A DNA stretch of 64,000 nucleotides from Datisca glomerata (Eukaryota > Streptophyta > Magnoliopsida > Cucurbitales > Datiscaceae). Both the position numbers and the translations under genes were made by a program. Below the pieces are notes generated by a model that was not told the DNA's origin, made no database searches, and was given only the letters and a program-made list of their open reading frames with translations. The stretch's first letter is position 1, and every line of letters begins with the position of its first letter. The stretch is taken from the NCBI GenBank assembly GCA_003255025.1, contig QANY01002235.1, positions 310,001 through 374,000 on the forward strand, in the 5' to 3' direction. Below, one piece after another: positions 47,940 to 59,420 of this stretch.

Positions 47940-49313
47940 CCTAAGGTACTGACCAAATTCGTCCCTCCAATGGGGATCTTCCTTGGAATAATCTTTGGCC
48001 TCATGCCTTTCCTATTGGCTTGGCAGGGTACATGTGATGATGTGTGGTATCAGAACAATCTGTCCATCCTTGGCAATGTAACATCATGGCCTTCATTGGC
48101 CCGTCCATATTCAATGCCTCTGATACCCTGGAATTACCAGTTAATTGACTCATTGGGTGGTGAACTTCGTACATTCACCATTACCTTAGCTCCTATTTAG
48201 TGGATGTGAATTTGATGTCTTTGATGATACATTCCATCCTTGGCTTGGTTCACATCTCGATCTAAGAGCTGAGTTTGAGAGAGGCGTGAACTCTTCCCGC
48301 CTAAGTATTTTCCTTCTATTTGAGTGTCTTTTTCTCATTTCATGTACATAGACAGAATATAGAGTTCGCTGCTCCTCAATCTTAATCTTTCATTTCATTT
48401 AGGACAGTCTCCTCATACTTACACTGAGCTTGTCATTGGTTTCATGTGTTTGAGGATAAGGATTATTGTGGGATTCATGGGGACCTTGTCATCGGGCTCA
48501 TAGAGACCTCTCCTCGGGTTATTAAAAAACTCATCCACAAGTTTGTGAAGACCTCATCCTCGAGTTCATGGGGGACATCATCCTTGAGTTCGTGGGGACC
48601 TCTTACTCAGGTTTGTACGTACTTTATCCTAGGGTTCATGGGGCATCATCCTCAAGTTTGTAAGGATCCATCCTTAGGTTTATAAAGATCTCTCCTTAGG
48701 TTCGTGGGGACCTCATCCTCAGGTTCGCGAGGACTTCATCCTCAGGTTTGTCGAGACTTTATCCTCAGATTCATGGGGACCTCATCATTTGAATTGTTAG
48801 GGCCTCATTCTCAAGGTCAATGGGACCTCATCCTTAGGTTTGTAGGGACCTCTCCTTCAAGTTTGTGGTGATCTCATCCTTAGTTTCTTGGGGACCTCAT
48901 CCTCGAGTTCGTGAGGACCTCGTCTTGGGTTTAAAGGAACCTAATCCTCGGGTTTATAGATACCTTATCCATGAGTTTGTGGGGACCTTGTTTTCAGGTT
49001 TGTGGGGGCCTTGTCTTCATGTTCATGAGATTCTCCTCGTCAGTGGTTTCACCGGGATGAGAGGCAATGTCGTCGCTTGATGCTCCTCAGTCTCATCCTT
49101 AGTGGGTTATCCTTGGACAACATAGTGTTTTACCTTGGCGCTCCTAGGGCTCATCCTTGATGGCTTCACCTAGACGAGGAAATGCTAATCACTTGGTGCT
49201 CCTCGACGTTCATCCCATTTAATTTCATTCTAGGTCATTCTAGATGAGGTCGATTAAGGTCAATTTGATGAGCCCTACTAACTCTGTCGAACCTTACTAA
49301 ATTTGGGTCTAAT
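47940..49313 (+). repeat. 5' terminal repeat of the LARD-like element, truncated
   Basis: Matches 52079-53189 from 'ccctccaat' through the array to 'actaaatttgggt'. The first ~260 bp are missing where the Athila LTR ends (47935). Confidence 0.65.
48440..49060 (+). repeat. ~33-bp tandem repeat array in the 5' terminal repeat
   Basis: Around twenty degenerate copies of a unit like 'ttcgtggggacctcatcctc' plus 'aggt/gagt'. Open frames across it (for example 48446-48685) reflect the repeat, not a gene. A shorter homologous array lies at 52640-52915. Confidence 0.85.
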
Positions 49314-49894
49314 AGTTCCCCCACTTCTTCCAAGTATGAAATGTTTTTAAATCTCAGTTAAAGACTTTGGAAGTGCTATGAGTAAGTTTGTGTTTCTATT
49401 CTTCTTTCTAATTGTGAGACTTGGCGAGTTTATCCCATTCTTTTTTAACACGAGCTTTTAGAAGGGTTCTATATTAGCTATGATGAGTGTGAGCCATGGA
49501 GATCTAGTTTGAAGTTTAATACATAGTCATTTTCATGCCAACCCACGCTGATCAACTCATATTCAGAGAAGACCATAGAATTTTCTGTACAATCTGGATG
49601 CAATCTCATTAATGTGAGGACCATAATATTTTATGCACGGATTGTGCATTAACATTTTATAGTTAAGTTGATGTAATTCGCGTGCAACTTCAAGCAACTT
49701 CCTTCCCCTTTGTTTGGCATTGGGTTCACTGAATTCTACACTGTGCTCATTTTGGCTGGGTGATAAAGAGCTTGTTTTGAGCAAGTTGTGGGCGGTTTAG
49801 CTTTGACATCGACCTTGGGTTCACTTTGGTAAGGAACCAAACAAAGGTGAGCTTAAGATAGTTGTGGGATTCATCTTTTTTATGTTTTCAACTT

Positions 49895-50475
49895 TGTGTT
49901 CCCTTTATTTAGTCGTCAAAGAGCATGACGTAATTATGTTGGTCACAGGGTAAGACTCTATTCTATACTTCAAGTTCACTTCAGTTGTGAAGAGCATGAA
50001 ATAAGTAGGACTACTGGGTTGCATCCATGCCGAGTCTCTGGGGTGTGACTTCCATTAATTAATGTGGGGTTCGACCAAGTTCCAACTTCAAGTTCACTTA
50101 GACTGGGTGTAAAAAGCCTGAAGTAGGTAGGGCTACTAGGGTGCAACTAAGGTGAACCGCTAGGGTGTAACTTCTATCAATTGTCATGGGGTTTAACTGA
50201 GTTCCATATTCAATTTCACTTCAAATGGGTGTTGAAGAGCCTGAAGTAAGTAGGGTTGCTCGGGTGCAACTGAGGTGAGCTGCTTGGGTATGACTTCCAT
50301 TAATTTTTGTGAGGTTCGACAGAGTTCCACTCTTTGAGTTCACTTCAACTGGATGTCGAAGAGCTCAAAGTAACTTGGGCTACTAGGGTGAAGCTAATTG
50401 GAGCCTCCAAGGTGCGACTTTCATTAATAGTGTATGGTACAACTAAATTCTATACTTTGAGTTCACTTTAACTAG
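49895..50475 (+). repeat. ~120-bp tandem repeat array
   Basis: About four to five degenerate copies containing 'gagttcacttcaactggg', 'gaagagcctgaagtaagta' and 'gcgacttccattaatt'. Confidence 0.8.
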
Positions 50476-50520
50476 GTGCTGAAGAGTCTGAAGTAAATAA
50501 GTTGCTGGAGTGCAAGCCCC

Positions 50521-50990
50521 ATGGTCACCTCAAATGGCATAGGTGAGGTTGAGCTACGGGTCACCTTAAATGAATTTGGTGAAAATGAGCTTACGATCAC
50601 CTCAAATGACTTAGGTGATAATGAGCATGTGATCACCTCAAGTGAGGTTGTCATGGATGAGCTCGGTCACATTGGTGACTTCTATGTGGATAAGCCTCGG
50701 GTCACCTCAGATGGCTTAGGTGAGAGTCAGCTTGGGCTCATCTTTGCTGACTTCGTTGATAATGAGCTCAGGTCACCATAGTATCTTTAGTGTGAATGTG
50801 CCTAGGGTCACCTCAGATGGCTTCATAGAGGATCGGATCAAGGTCAACTCAAATAACTTAGGTGAGGTTAAGCTTGGTGTCTCATCTGTTGATTTTTGTG
50901 AAGATGAGTCTAGGTTACCTCGAATGACTTAGGTGATGATGAGAAAGTGATCACCTCAAACAAGTTCATTGAGATGAGTTTGAGACACCT
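50521..50990 (+). repeat. ~50-60-bp tandem repeat array
   Basis: Degenerate copies of 'gtcacctcaaatggcttagg' followed by 'tgaggatgagct'. The unit length varies. Frames at 50521-50932 come from the repeat. Confidence 0.8.
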
Positions 50991-51339
50991 TAATGATTTC
51001 GGCGGCCACTTCAAAGAACTTAAGTGAAGGTGACCTTAGAGATTACTCTTAATGACGTTGATGAGGATAGGCTTAGGGTCATCTTATATGATCAAACAAG
51101 ATTGTCTTTTTCATTATGATTATGTGGATTGCTTCCAACTTTAAATTTATTATACTATTTTTGTTTCAAGTTCATGAATTTCATGGTAGTCACTCTACTA
51201 GTTGTCCTCCATTTGATACGAACAAGTTTTTTGGGGTCAAATTAAATATAGGAAAATTGACAAAAAAAATACTTGATAAGGTATTTGGAAATGAGATTAG
51301 GCACCTTAGTGAATTCTGTAAATAAGCTCAGGGTTATCT

Positions 51340-51640
51340 TGAATTACGTGAAAGGACGATTCGGGGGTCATCTTGGATCACTTCGACATAAGAGTTTGAG
51401 GTAATCTCTGATGACTTTGGTGAACAGAAGCTTTTGGGTCACCTTATATGACTTAGGCAAGTTTGAACCTGGTATCGTCCCGTATGACTTAGGTAAGGGT
51501 GAGACTAGGGTCATCTGGAATGCTTTATGCAAGGGTGAGCCTGAGATCATCCAATATGACTTGGCAAGGTTCAGCCTGGGGTCATCCCGTATGACTTAGG
51601 CAAGATTCACTCTAGGGTCCTCCAATATGACGGTTGATGA
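51340..51640 (+). repeat. ~40-bp tandem repeat array
   Basis: Copies of 'atatgacttaggcaag' plus 'tgagcctggggtcatcc'. It is related in wording to the previous array, suggesting both grew from one ancestor unit. AT-rich DNA at 51110-51300 separates the two. Confidence 0.75.
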
Positions 51641-51816
51641 ACTCATTTAACGTCATCGTAATTGAGGAGAATGACCTTACAGGTGACATATGTAGGGTTA
51701 GTAGAAGTTGAGATGAGCTCTGATACTCTCTTGAATGCCACCTGCCTTTCAAAGCAGATACTCTTCTTTAATGGATAGATTTCAATGCTTAGTCATGTCC
51801 TACAAAGGGTGCTAAT

Positions 51817-53189
51817 TGTTGACGTCAAATCTCAAAGGCAAGATACGTTAAAATATCTTCACTTCACTCTCACCACATGCAAAGTGAGAAGGTAAAGTAG
51901 GAGACCAAGGAGAGGAGGTGGTCTCCTTTTCACCCCTCTGAAGCTTAAGTGAATAAAGAGGTAGATGAGAGAAAAGTGAAGAGTAGGTTGGGAGTTTATT
52001 GCATACCTCAATATATGCCATTACCTCCCTTTTATAGTATTAGTAACTGGGATAGCTGAGGTAGCTAGGGTAGAACTACCTCAAGTATGAACCGAAGTCG
52101 ACCCTCCAATCAGGCATAACCTTGGAATAGTCTCTTACTACAAGCCTTTCCTATTGGCTTGACAGGGGTAGGTGATGACGTGTGGTGTCATGACAACGTG
52201 TTCTCATCCTTGGCAATGCACCATCTTGGCCTCATTGGGCCACCCATATTTAATGCCCCTGAAGACACCCTGTAACAACCAGATTGATTGACTATTGGGG
52301 TGTTGAGCTTCGTATGCTCACTATTGCCATCACTCCTAATTGTGGGGGTGAATTTAATGTCATTGATGAGACTTTATCATCCTCGGCTTAGTTAAGCCTC
52401 AATCTTGGAGTAGAGTTTGTGAGTGGCATGAACTCTTCCTGTCTATAGATTTTCCTTCTATTTGGGTGTCTTTTCCCTTTCTTGGACTTAGATAAAATAT
52501 CGAGTCCACTAGTCTTCAGTCTCAGTCCTTAGTTTGATTAAGGATGATCTCCTAATGCTTGGACATCTACATTGGGACTAAGCTTGTCATTGATTTCATG
52601 CATTTGAGAATAAGGCTTGTCTTGGGGAATGAGGTTTGTGTGGACCTCATCTGTAGGTTCGTAGACACCTCTCTCAAGTTCGTGGGGATCTCATCCTCTG
52701 GTTTGTGAAGACCTCATCCTCCAATTGGTGGAGACCCCGTCCTCGATTCGTGGAGGCTTCGTCCTCAGGTTCGTGGGAGACCTCGGCCTTGAGTTTGTGA
52801 GGACCTCCTCCTTGGGTTTATAAGGACCTTGTCTTGGGGTCATGGGGATCTCATCCTTTATTTCGTGGGGACCTCATCCTCAAGTTTGTAGAAACCTTGT
52901 TCTTGATGGTTTCACCACGATGAGAGGTGATGCTCGTTACTTGGTGCTCCTATTCCTTGTCCAAAGTGGATTGGCTTTGGACAAGTTAGTGTTTGTCCCT
53001 TAGTGCTCCTAGGGCTTGACTTCAGTGGCTTCACCCTAGATGAGGTAGTGCTTATCACTTGGTATTCCTTTGGGTTCATCATATAAGAAGTCACTTCGAG
53101 TCAATAACGAATTAGACCAATTTGGGTTAACCTGATGAGGTTACCTTGAATGAGCATGTTAGAAGCCTAACTAATTTTTAGGTATGACA
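51817..53189 (+). repeat. 3' terminal repeat of the LARD-like element
   Basis: 1373 bp with TGTTGACGTC...GGTATGACA ends. It contains a 'ttcgtggggacctcatcctc' array at 52640-52915, shorter than the one in the 5' copy. Confidence 0.65.
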
Positions 53190-54429
53190 AATTTAAAAAA
53201 CTAATACCTACTTTAATAATATTTTTATATTTTTAAGAGTAACTAACTTTAAGTGCCACATATAAATTAGAAAGTTATTTTGGTTAATATATTAATAATA
53301 TACGAATAAAAATATCTAAAAATGATTCTCGTCTACACTCCACTTTAATGTATATATATCTTGAAAAATGTTACATTGGACTAGGCTTAAAGCATCAGCC
53401 AGCCCGTTCTTTACCACTAACTGGCATGTTGCTTAAAGGATGAACCCCTATTCTGTGTTATAGAAAACACTAGACATGCAAAGTTGTTTCTCAATGTTGT
53501 AGGAAATTCCTGACAGTCTTATTCAACTCTTGATGCAAAGAAGGAAAGGAGGAAGGGGGAATTCTTAGTAACAAAATTAATTCTCGATGTCAACAATGAA
53601 TTCTTAGTAAAACAAAATTGTGAAAATTGAAATCGGGGGATTTCGGGGATTTATAAAAAAATATTTAAAAATGATGTGCTATTCAAAACTAATTAGGAAA
53701 CTAGTACAAATTGTCATGTAAGTGAAGAGGTGATTTATAGTATTATCACACTTTCTTACATGGAGGGACGACTCGTCCATTATTCCAAGTCAACGACAAC
53801 TTTTTATTGAAAACGATGCTAAAGAAACTCGCATCTTCAATATGTGAGTTTATTGTTTTTTTTTGCTTTATACCCATTTCCCCTTTGTTTTTCTCTCATC
53901 AGTCACTCTCCCCATATTTCTTTCCTCGCTCACCAGTCACCCCGCTCCTTAGGTCACCACTGTGTGCTGCCATTTTTCCATGTATAGAGAGCTGCTGTAC
54001 AGAGGTTGTTTTCAGGGTGCACTTGAAATTGTCGGCTCCTTGATATTGTTGAAAATATAGGCATGGGACATATTCCATCATTTAGCATTGTCAAGGTTAG
54101 ATTAACTCGTACATGTTGATGTCCACGAGGATGGTCTTCCTTTGCTTCCACCTCGATTGGGTATATGGTATATTGATTGATATTTTTCTCTATTTTCATT
54201 ATTTTATGTTACTTTTTATGTGTTAATTATGACTCACGAGATATCTCATTGGTTGAATTATTTATTTTGTGTCATAGAATGACCCACAAATATAGTAATG
54301 TAATATTGATTCATGTTAGATTATCATATCCCAGACATTGAAACATCTTATAACTATGATATATGTTAGATTGATGTCATATAATTTTGGATTTATAGCA
54401 TAACTATTTTTAACATTATTTTGATAGCT
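53190..54429. other. AT-rich intergenic DNA
   Basis: I see no supported gene. Overlapping short frames at 53807-54199 lie on both strands and have no recognisable content; the + strand near 54055-54170 could hold an upstream, decayed part of the following pseudogene. Confidence 0.4.
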
Positions 54430-55340
54430 TATATGGCAACCTCACTCACTCATATGTCATCTCTAGCCTTCCAGCTTATCGCATTAACAACCCTGGCATT
54501 TGACAAGTTGTCTCTCCATTGATCTGCTTTCACATGGTAGAATGGATAATTCCTGATCATGTGATACGGCAATCGACGTCACTTAAATTATGCCAAAACT
54601 GTGTAATAATAAACCAGTCTTGTATTTTATTGATTTATGTGGAAGACATGAACTTGATCGGGTTTCAAACATCATCAGTACATTGAGAGATGGAATGCAC
54701 ATAGAGACAACACTGTCGAGCATGCAGTATCCCAAGAAGAAGAAGATAACTCTTACTACAATTGATATTAGAGTATCACATGTTGGTACAGAAGCCGATA
54801 AGGAGCCTTCCACGAGTTCATGATATTTATATGAATTTATTCCTTTGTTTATACTTAAGAGTGTATATGTTATTTGTTTCATGCAGAGGGACACCGTACG
54901 TAACATCAATGACTTGGCATTGCACTAGTCAGATCAGGAAATTTCATTTGATGCTTGTGGAACAACAATTCAAGCAATGGAACAAGTGTACGGTCCACGA
55001 CGTCTCATAGGACACATAATTCATCATAACACCATCGTCAAATTGTAGAGGATGACGACAATATACCAAAGTATGAGCCATTTACACTGCCGATCTTCAG
55101 AACCTTCAGAGATAAGTATATGATGCAAGTTTCATCTACTTCTAAACCTATACATCAACCTTAAAGATATAGAAGACGATGGACAACATGAGGAAGTAGT
55201 GTACGAATATGCTTGGATCTCCGAAGGCATCCAAATTATATATGATGAAGAAAGTGATACAATGAGGATCAACCACAAGAAGCCCCTCAATTGAAAATGT
55301 ATGAAGCATGTCCTAGAAGAACAAGAAGAGCACTACCTTA
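54430..55340 (+). pseudogene. Plant mobile domain (MAIL1/MAIN-like) pseudogene
   Basis: Words of the C-terminal half of the plant mobile domain appear in order: QVVSPLICFHMVEW (54505-54545), IIPDHVIRQ, then CGRHELDR (54640-54662), and in another frame HHQYIERWNAHRDNTVEHAV (54670-54730) followed by QEEEDNSYYN and SITCWYRS (to about 54800). Two or three frame changes and several stops show it is dead. Downstream DNA to 55340 has an open acidic stretch (EDDDNIPKYEPFTLP, about 55045-55090) that may be its C-terminal exon. The domain occurs in host genes and in plant transposons; which one this came from cannot be told. Confidence 0.65.
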
Positions 55341-55539
55341 CATAGTCTTTCATAATTTACCTTACGTACTCTTTTATTTTTGTTCTACCTTTAGTTATCC
55401 ACTGTAAACTTTTTATTTATTTTGGGTTGTTAAGATATTAATTATCCACTACAATTCTTTTCTAGTTTATTTTAAAGCGGTCTAGAGATTGATTAATTTG
55501 TAATATGAGCATCATCAGAGAGACAATAATTTTAAAGCG

Positions 55540-55695
55540 GGTTGTTATATATATATATACACACACGCATGCACAAAAAACACACACACATATATATATA
55601 TATATATCTACACACATATCTACACACACAAAACACACACATATCTACACACACGTATGTAGATATATATATATTTGCATGTATCATATGTAAAT
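55540..55695. repeat. Compound TA/CA microsatellite
   Basis: Alternating TATATA and ACACAC runs with 'ctacacacat' units. The 62-codon frame across it is low-complexity and not a gene. Confidence 0.95.
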
Positions 55696-56660
55696 ATATA
55701 CTCTAATGTTATTATATAATGTTAAAGACGTACTGTAATTATATTACAGGCATATTATAAATATTCTAAACTCACGACATAAATATCATGAATGCAATGT
55801 GTAAATAAAATACATACTATAAATATATTATATATAATATAAAATCAAAACTTCAAATTTTAAAAATCTGTAAATTTTGGTAATTGTGATTTTTAAAAAG
55901 AAAATTATAATTTAGCCCAACTTGTGATACATCACAAGTCTGCATGGCATAATTCGATTTCTGCATCTTGATAAGTTAAAAAGCTATAACCAATCTGTTT
56001 TCGTCACGTAAACTTATTATGCATCACAAGTTGAGTTAAATAATATTACTTTTTTTAAAAATCGCATGAACTATTTTGGTGGTTGCTGTGTTTGAATTTA
56101 CTGTGAAACTTGTTACATCGTTGATATTTTCCTAAACCTGTTGGCATTTCTTATGGTTTATTTGAAAACTTGTCTATTTACTATGATTTATTTTTATTAT
56201 AATTAATTGAAGGATTTGGAAGGATTATAATTTTTTTCCTAAACTCAATTATTTATACATCTTTCTTTCTCTCTTTCATTTTTTTGTTCTTTATGTTCTA
56301 TTTACATTTTGAAAATAAAGAAATTTTAAACCTCAAATATCTTAGTTGGTAGTATCTGTATTCGTCAAATTTTTTAATCATCCGAATTTTTTATGTCAAA
56401 TATTTTAAATGAAAATGTTTAATATATGTTTATGAATTGTTAGGAATTCCGTACTGTTGTAAAAACTATGAATCTCCAGACATTTCCCTTTACAAGGTTA
56501 AGTAGATTTTCAACACAATAGGAATATAGAAAATTTCTTCAATGCCGGGGTACTATCCCCGGCATTGATTCTAGATATGAAAAGCCCCTTGGATTTCTTT
56601 TGAGCAATCATAGCCATTGATGCCTATTAAGGTAGCCAGTAAAATTTACTTTTCTCTTTT
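55696..56660. other. AT-rich intergenic DNA
   Basis: No gene or distinct repeat is recognised. A short self-complementary phrase, 'gccggggtactatccccggc' (56543-56562), could form a small hairpin. Confidence 0.5.
56543..56562. repeat. Small GC-rich hairpin
   Basis: Arms GCCGGGG and CCCCGGC (7 bp, perfect) around a 6-nt loop, in AT-rich surroundings. Confidence 0.7.
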
Positions 56661-56669
56661 CACAATTCA

Positions 56670-57135
56670 ACAAAAAATGTAGGGGTTCAACAAATGTATC
56701 GAGAGAGGTTAAAACAATATAACTTTTTATGAGTTCAACAAATATGTTATAGGGTTCAATAAATGTGTTTGAAGATTCAACAAAATGTTAAAATTTAGAT
56801 TTATTACTGGGGTCTAACAAAAATATAAGAGAGTTCAATAAATGTGTTGTTAGATTCAACAAAATGTTGAAAATTTAGATTTCTTGCTAGAGTTCAACAA
56901 AAATGTATGAGGGTTCGACAAAGTCTTAAAAATGTAGATTTCTTGTTAGGGTTCATAAAAATATTGGAGTGTTTAACAAATATGTTAAGGGGATCAATAA
57001 ATGTGTTGTGGAGTCAAACAAACTATTAAAAAATAGCCTAACTACTTAGAGTTCAACAAACGTGTATAAATGAGGCTCAACTAACATGTTTAGGGGTTCA
57101 ACAAATATATTGAGAGGTTTAACAAATGTTAAAAT
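56670..57135 (+). repeat. TTCAACAAA tandem array, forward arm
   Basis: About fifteen degenerate copies of a unit like 'gggttcaacaaatgtgttg', spaced 25-35 bp apart, all in the same orientation. Confidence 0.85.
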
Positions 57136-57640
57136 CCCAAATGTTTCAATATTTTCTTGAACCTCATAACATATTTGTTGAACCCCACAATACATTTACG
57201 ATTGAACGAGGAGCCGTATGAGATGAAAATCTTATGTACGGTTCTGTAGAGTGACAGTAAGGGTGACTTATTTGTCAACTTTTCCATTATCACCCTAAAA
57301 AAAATCAAACTCTACCTTACGTAAAGTTTGAAGCTCCTATATTTTATTGAATTCCAATGAGAAATCTAAAGTTTCAACATTTTATTGAATTGGTCGACAA
57401 ATTTCTTGAACCCCCAAAATACTTGTTGAACCATTATACATTTTTGTTGAATCCCAACAAAAAAATTTATATTTTCTCAATATTTTGTTGAGCCCCCAAC
57501 ACATTTGTTGAACACCTTAAGAACATTGTTGAGCACCTTAACATTTTTTTCCGAATCCCAGCAAAAACCTCAACTTTCATTATTTTGTGGAACCTCTCAA
57601 CATATTTATTGAAACTCTTAACATTTTTGTTGAACCTAAA
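57136..57640 (-). repeat. TTCAACAAA tandem array, reverse arm, interrupted by plastid DNA
   Basis: The same unit in the opposite orientation ('catatttgttgaacccc', 'acatttgttgaac'). With the forward arm it makes an imperfect inverted repeat of roughly 0.45 kb per side. A 127-bp plastid fragment sits inside this arm close to the centre. Confidence 0.8.
57203..57329 (+). other. rps12: Plastid DNA insertion (NUPT): rps12 intron end and exon 2 start
   Basis: The stretch 'gaggagccgtatgagatga' to 'cttatgtacggttct' is the domain V hairpin of a plastid group II intron. It is followed by spacer, then 'atcaccctaaaaaaaatc' and 'ccttacgtaaagtt', which correspond to the start of rps12 exon 2 (ITPKKPNSALRKV in the plastid protein). 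Differences from the expected plastid sequence are mostly C-to-T or G-to-A, the decay typical of methylated plastid DNA in the nucleus. I identified it from memory of the plastid sequence. Confidence 0.85.
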
Positions 57641-57794
57641 ATACTCAAAGCATATGAAAATCATCTTCTTGAAAAATTTCATCAAATTCAGTTTAGAACT
57701 TTTGATCAAAACTTATGGAATGATAATGTGCAGAATTCTTACAATACTTAGCGTCAACTTTCTCTCTCCTTCAACAATAATGAAAATTAGAGTG

Positions 57795-58175
57795 TGACCT
57801 CTTGAGAGCAGGAAGTTCGTAAGTCATGTTCTCTAAAGAAACTAAGGGCGTAAGTCCTTGGAAGGGGTAGTTCACAAGTCATAGTCTCAGAAGAAACTAA
57901 GGGCATTAGTCCTTGGGAGGGGCAGTTTATAAGTCTTACTCTCAGAAGAAACTAAGGGCGTAAGTCATTGGGAGGGGCAATTCATAAGTCCTACTCTCAG
58001 AAAGAACTAAGGGCGTTAGTTCTTGGGAGGGACAGTTCATAAGTCCTACTCTCAGAACAAACTAAGGGTGTAAGACCTTGAGAGGGAAAGTTCATAAGTC
58101 CTACTCTCTGAAGGAACGAAGAGCATGAGTCCTTGAGAGGGACAGTTCATAAGTCCTACTCTCAGAAGGAAATCA
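57795..58175 (+). repeat. 55-bp tandem repeat array
   Basis: Six to seven copies with an exact 55-bp period (unit starts at 57846, 57901, 57956, 58011, 58066 and 58121). Core words are 'gggcgtaagtccttgggagg' and 'cagttcataagtcctactct'. Identity between units is about 85-95 percent. It lies just upstream of a probable Copia LTR. Confidence 0.9.
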
Positions 58176-58290
58176 AAACGGGCCCATCGTTCCACTGAAG
58201 GAGCCTAAGTCCTTGGGAGCGTTTACGTGGAAATCCAAAGAAAAATTAATCAAGACCAATGGACTGATCAAAGTCAAGATTTACTAAGTT

Positions 58291-58640
58291 GTTAATATTG
58301 GTAAACTATATTTTAGGGAATATTCTCTTGATCTTATTTTAAAATATAGTTAGATAGGATGTATCAGATTCTATGTGACCAATTGGAAACTTATAAATAA
58401 AGGCAAGTAGTAACTCTGAAAGGGAAAAATAACTCTCAACACCCATTAGCCTTGTAAATATTTTCTCCATAATGCAACACTATCAAAATCTTCCCGTGGT
58501 TTTTCTTATCTTTAAAGGTTTTCCACGTAAATCATGAAGTATTTATTCTCTCATTCTCTCTTAATTATTCTCTATATTTTTATATTATGATATAGAAAAT
58601 TTACGACCGATTAAAGACTGTGAATTTTTTCCATTACATC
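58291..58640 (+). repeat. Probable Ty1/Copia LTR
   Basis: It starts near TGTTAATATTGG and contains 'cttgtaaatattttctcc' and 'cgtggtttttcttatc' followed by 'ggttttccacgtaaatc', a phrase common in the R region of plant Copia LTRs. The right edge, a partner LTR and a target duplication were not found, so it may be a solo or truncated LTR. Confidence 0.45.
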
Positions 58641-58984
58641 TATAATAGAATTTTAAGATAAAAATTACCTTATCTTTGACTTAGTCTTCAATTGCTTTTC
58701 TTAGATCAAGCTTTCCTGTTAGCTCCATCCGAGAGTACCACTTGCCTGACCTTAGTCGACGACTTAGATGATCCGCTCCTTATACCTGATTGGTCTGAAG
58801 CTTTACTTTAAATGAATGGATACCATTCGCCATTCCCTATAGACTCATAATATAATATATACTTGATCAACTTAAATTTTCTATGAAAATAATTGCATGC
58901 ACGAACACATAGAATGAAATCTAAAATATCTTTTGATAATCACAAAAATAGCAAGAAACTGAAGAGAGCGTATATAGTTAGGGG

Positions 58985-59420
58985 TGTGGAGAATTTTCAA
59001 GAACCGAATGAACCGAACCGAACTGAATCGGTTTGATCGGTACTTTTATTATGGTAATTGTAATTGGTGCGGTTAATTTAAATAATCGAACTTTCAGTTC
59101 AGTTATATTTTACAATAAACCTGTAATCGGTTCGAACTGATTATAATCATTTTTAATATATATACATATATAATTAGACATAAATTATTAAAAACTCAAT
59201 AAATTAGACATAAATTAGACATATATTATTAAAAATTAGACAAAATTATTAATTAGACATATATATATTATTTGTGTTGAGCGTTAATGTTTTCAATTTA
59301 ATTATTTTTGCTATTTTTTGAAAGTTTTATAATTGTAGCCGAATTGGTTACAAATAATCAAATCGAGTAAATTATTTGGATTGCATTCGGTTACAAGGGT
59401 TTGGTATTTTAGGTAACCGA
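58985..59420. repeat. CGGTT/AACCGAA-rich degenerate repeat
   Basis: 'gaaccgaatgaaccgaaccg' and 'gaatcggtttgatcggtac' at the left and 'gcattcggttacaagggttt' at the right enclose AT-rich DNA with repeated 'attagacataaattatta'. It resembles the widespread short non-autonomous repeats of plant genomes. A similar word cluster occurs next to the THOC7 promoter (7085-7175). Confidence 0.4.

Larger units (their letters stand above)
47940..53189 (+). mobile_element. Large non-coding LTR element built of tandem repeats (LARD-like)
   Basis: Two direct terminal copies, 47940-49313 (5' truncated) and 51817-53189, flank about 2.5 kb of internal DNA without any recognisable gag or pol. The 3' copy runs from TGTTGACGTC to GGTATGACA, proper TG...CA ends. 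Both terminal copies and the interior are dominated by degenerate tandem repeats of four different kinds. A derivative lacking coding capacity would need another element's proteins to move. No convincing primer site or polypurine tract was found, so the LTR interpretation rests on the terminal direct repeats and their edges. Confidence 0.6.

Noticed and set aside
48446..49080. Frames of 79 and 71 codons
   Set aside because: They arise from the ~33-bp tandem repeat and have no independent protein character.
50521..50932. Frames rich in VTSDGLGE-type repeats
   Set aside because: They look like a repeat protein but follow the DNA repeat unit exactly, have a reverse-strand counterpart, and carry no sign of selection.
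55505..55693. 62-codon His/Thr/Tyr frame
   Set aside because: It is a translation of the TA/CA microsatellite.
57203..57329. A working group II intron or rps12 gene
   Set aside because: Only domain V and the start of exon 2 are present, with decay mutations, in nuclear repeat DNA.
57795..58175. CRISPR-like array
   Set aside because: The 55-bp units are contiguous and similar throughout, with no unique spacers, and the genome is that of a plant.
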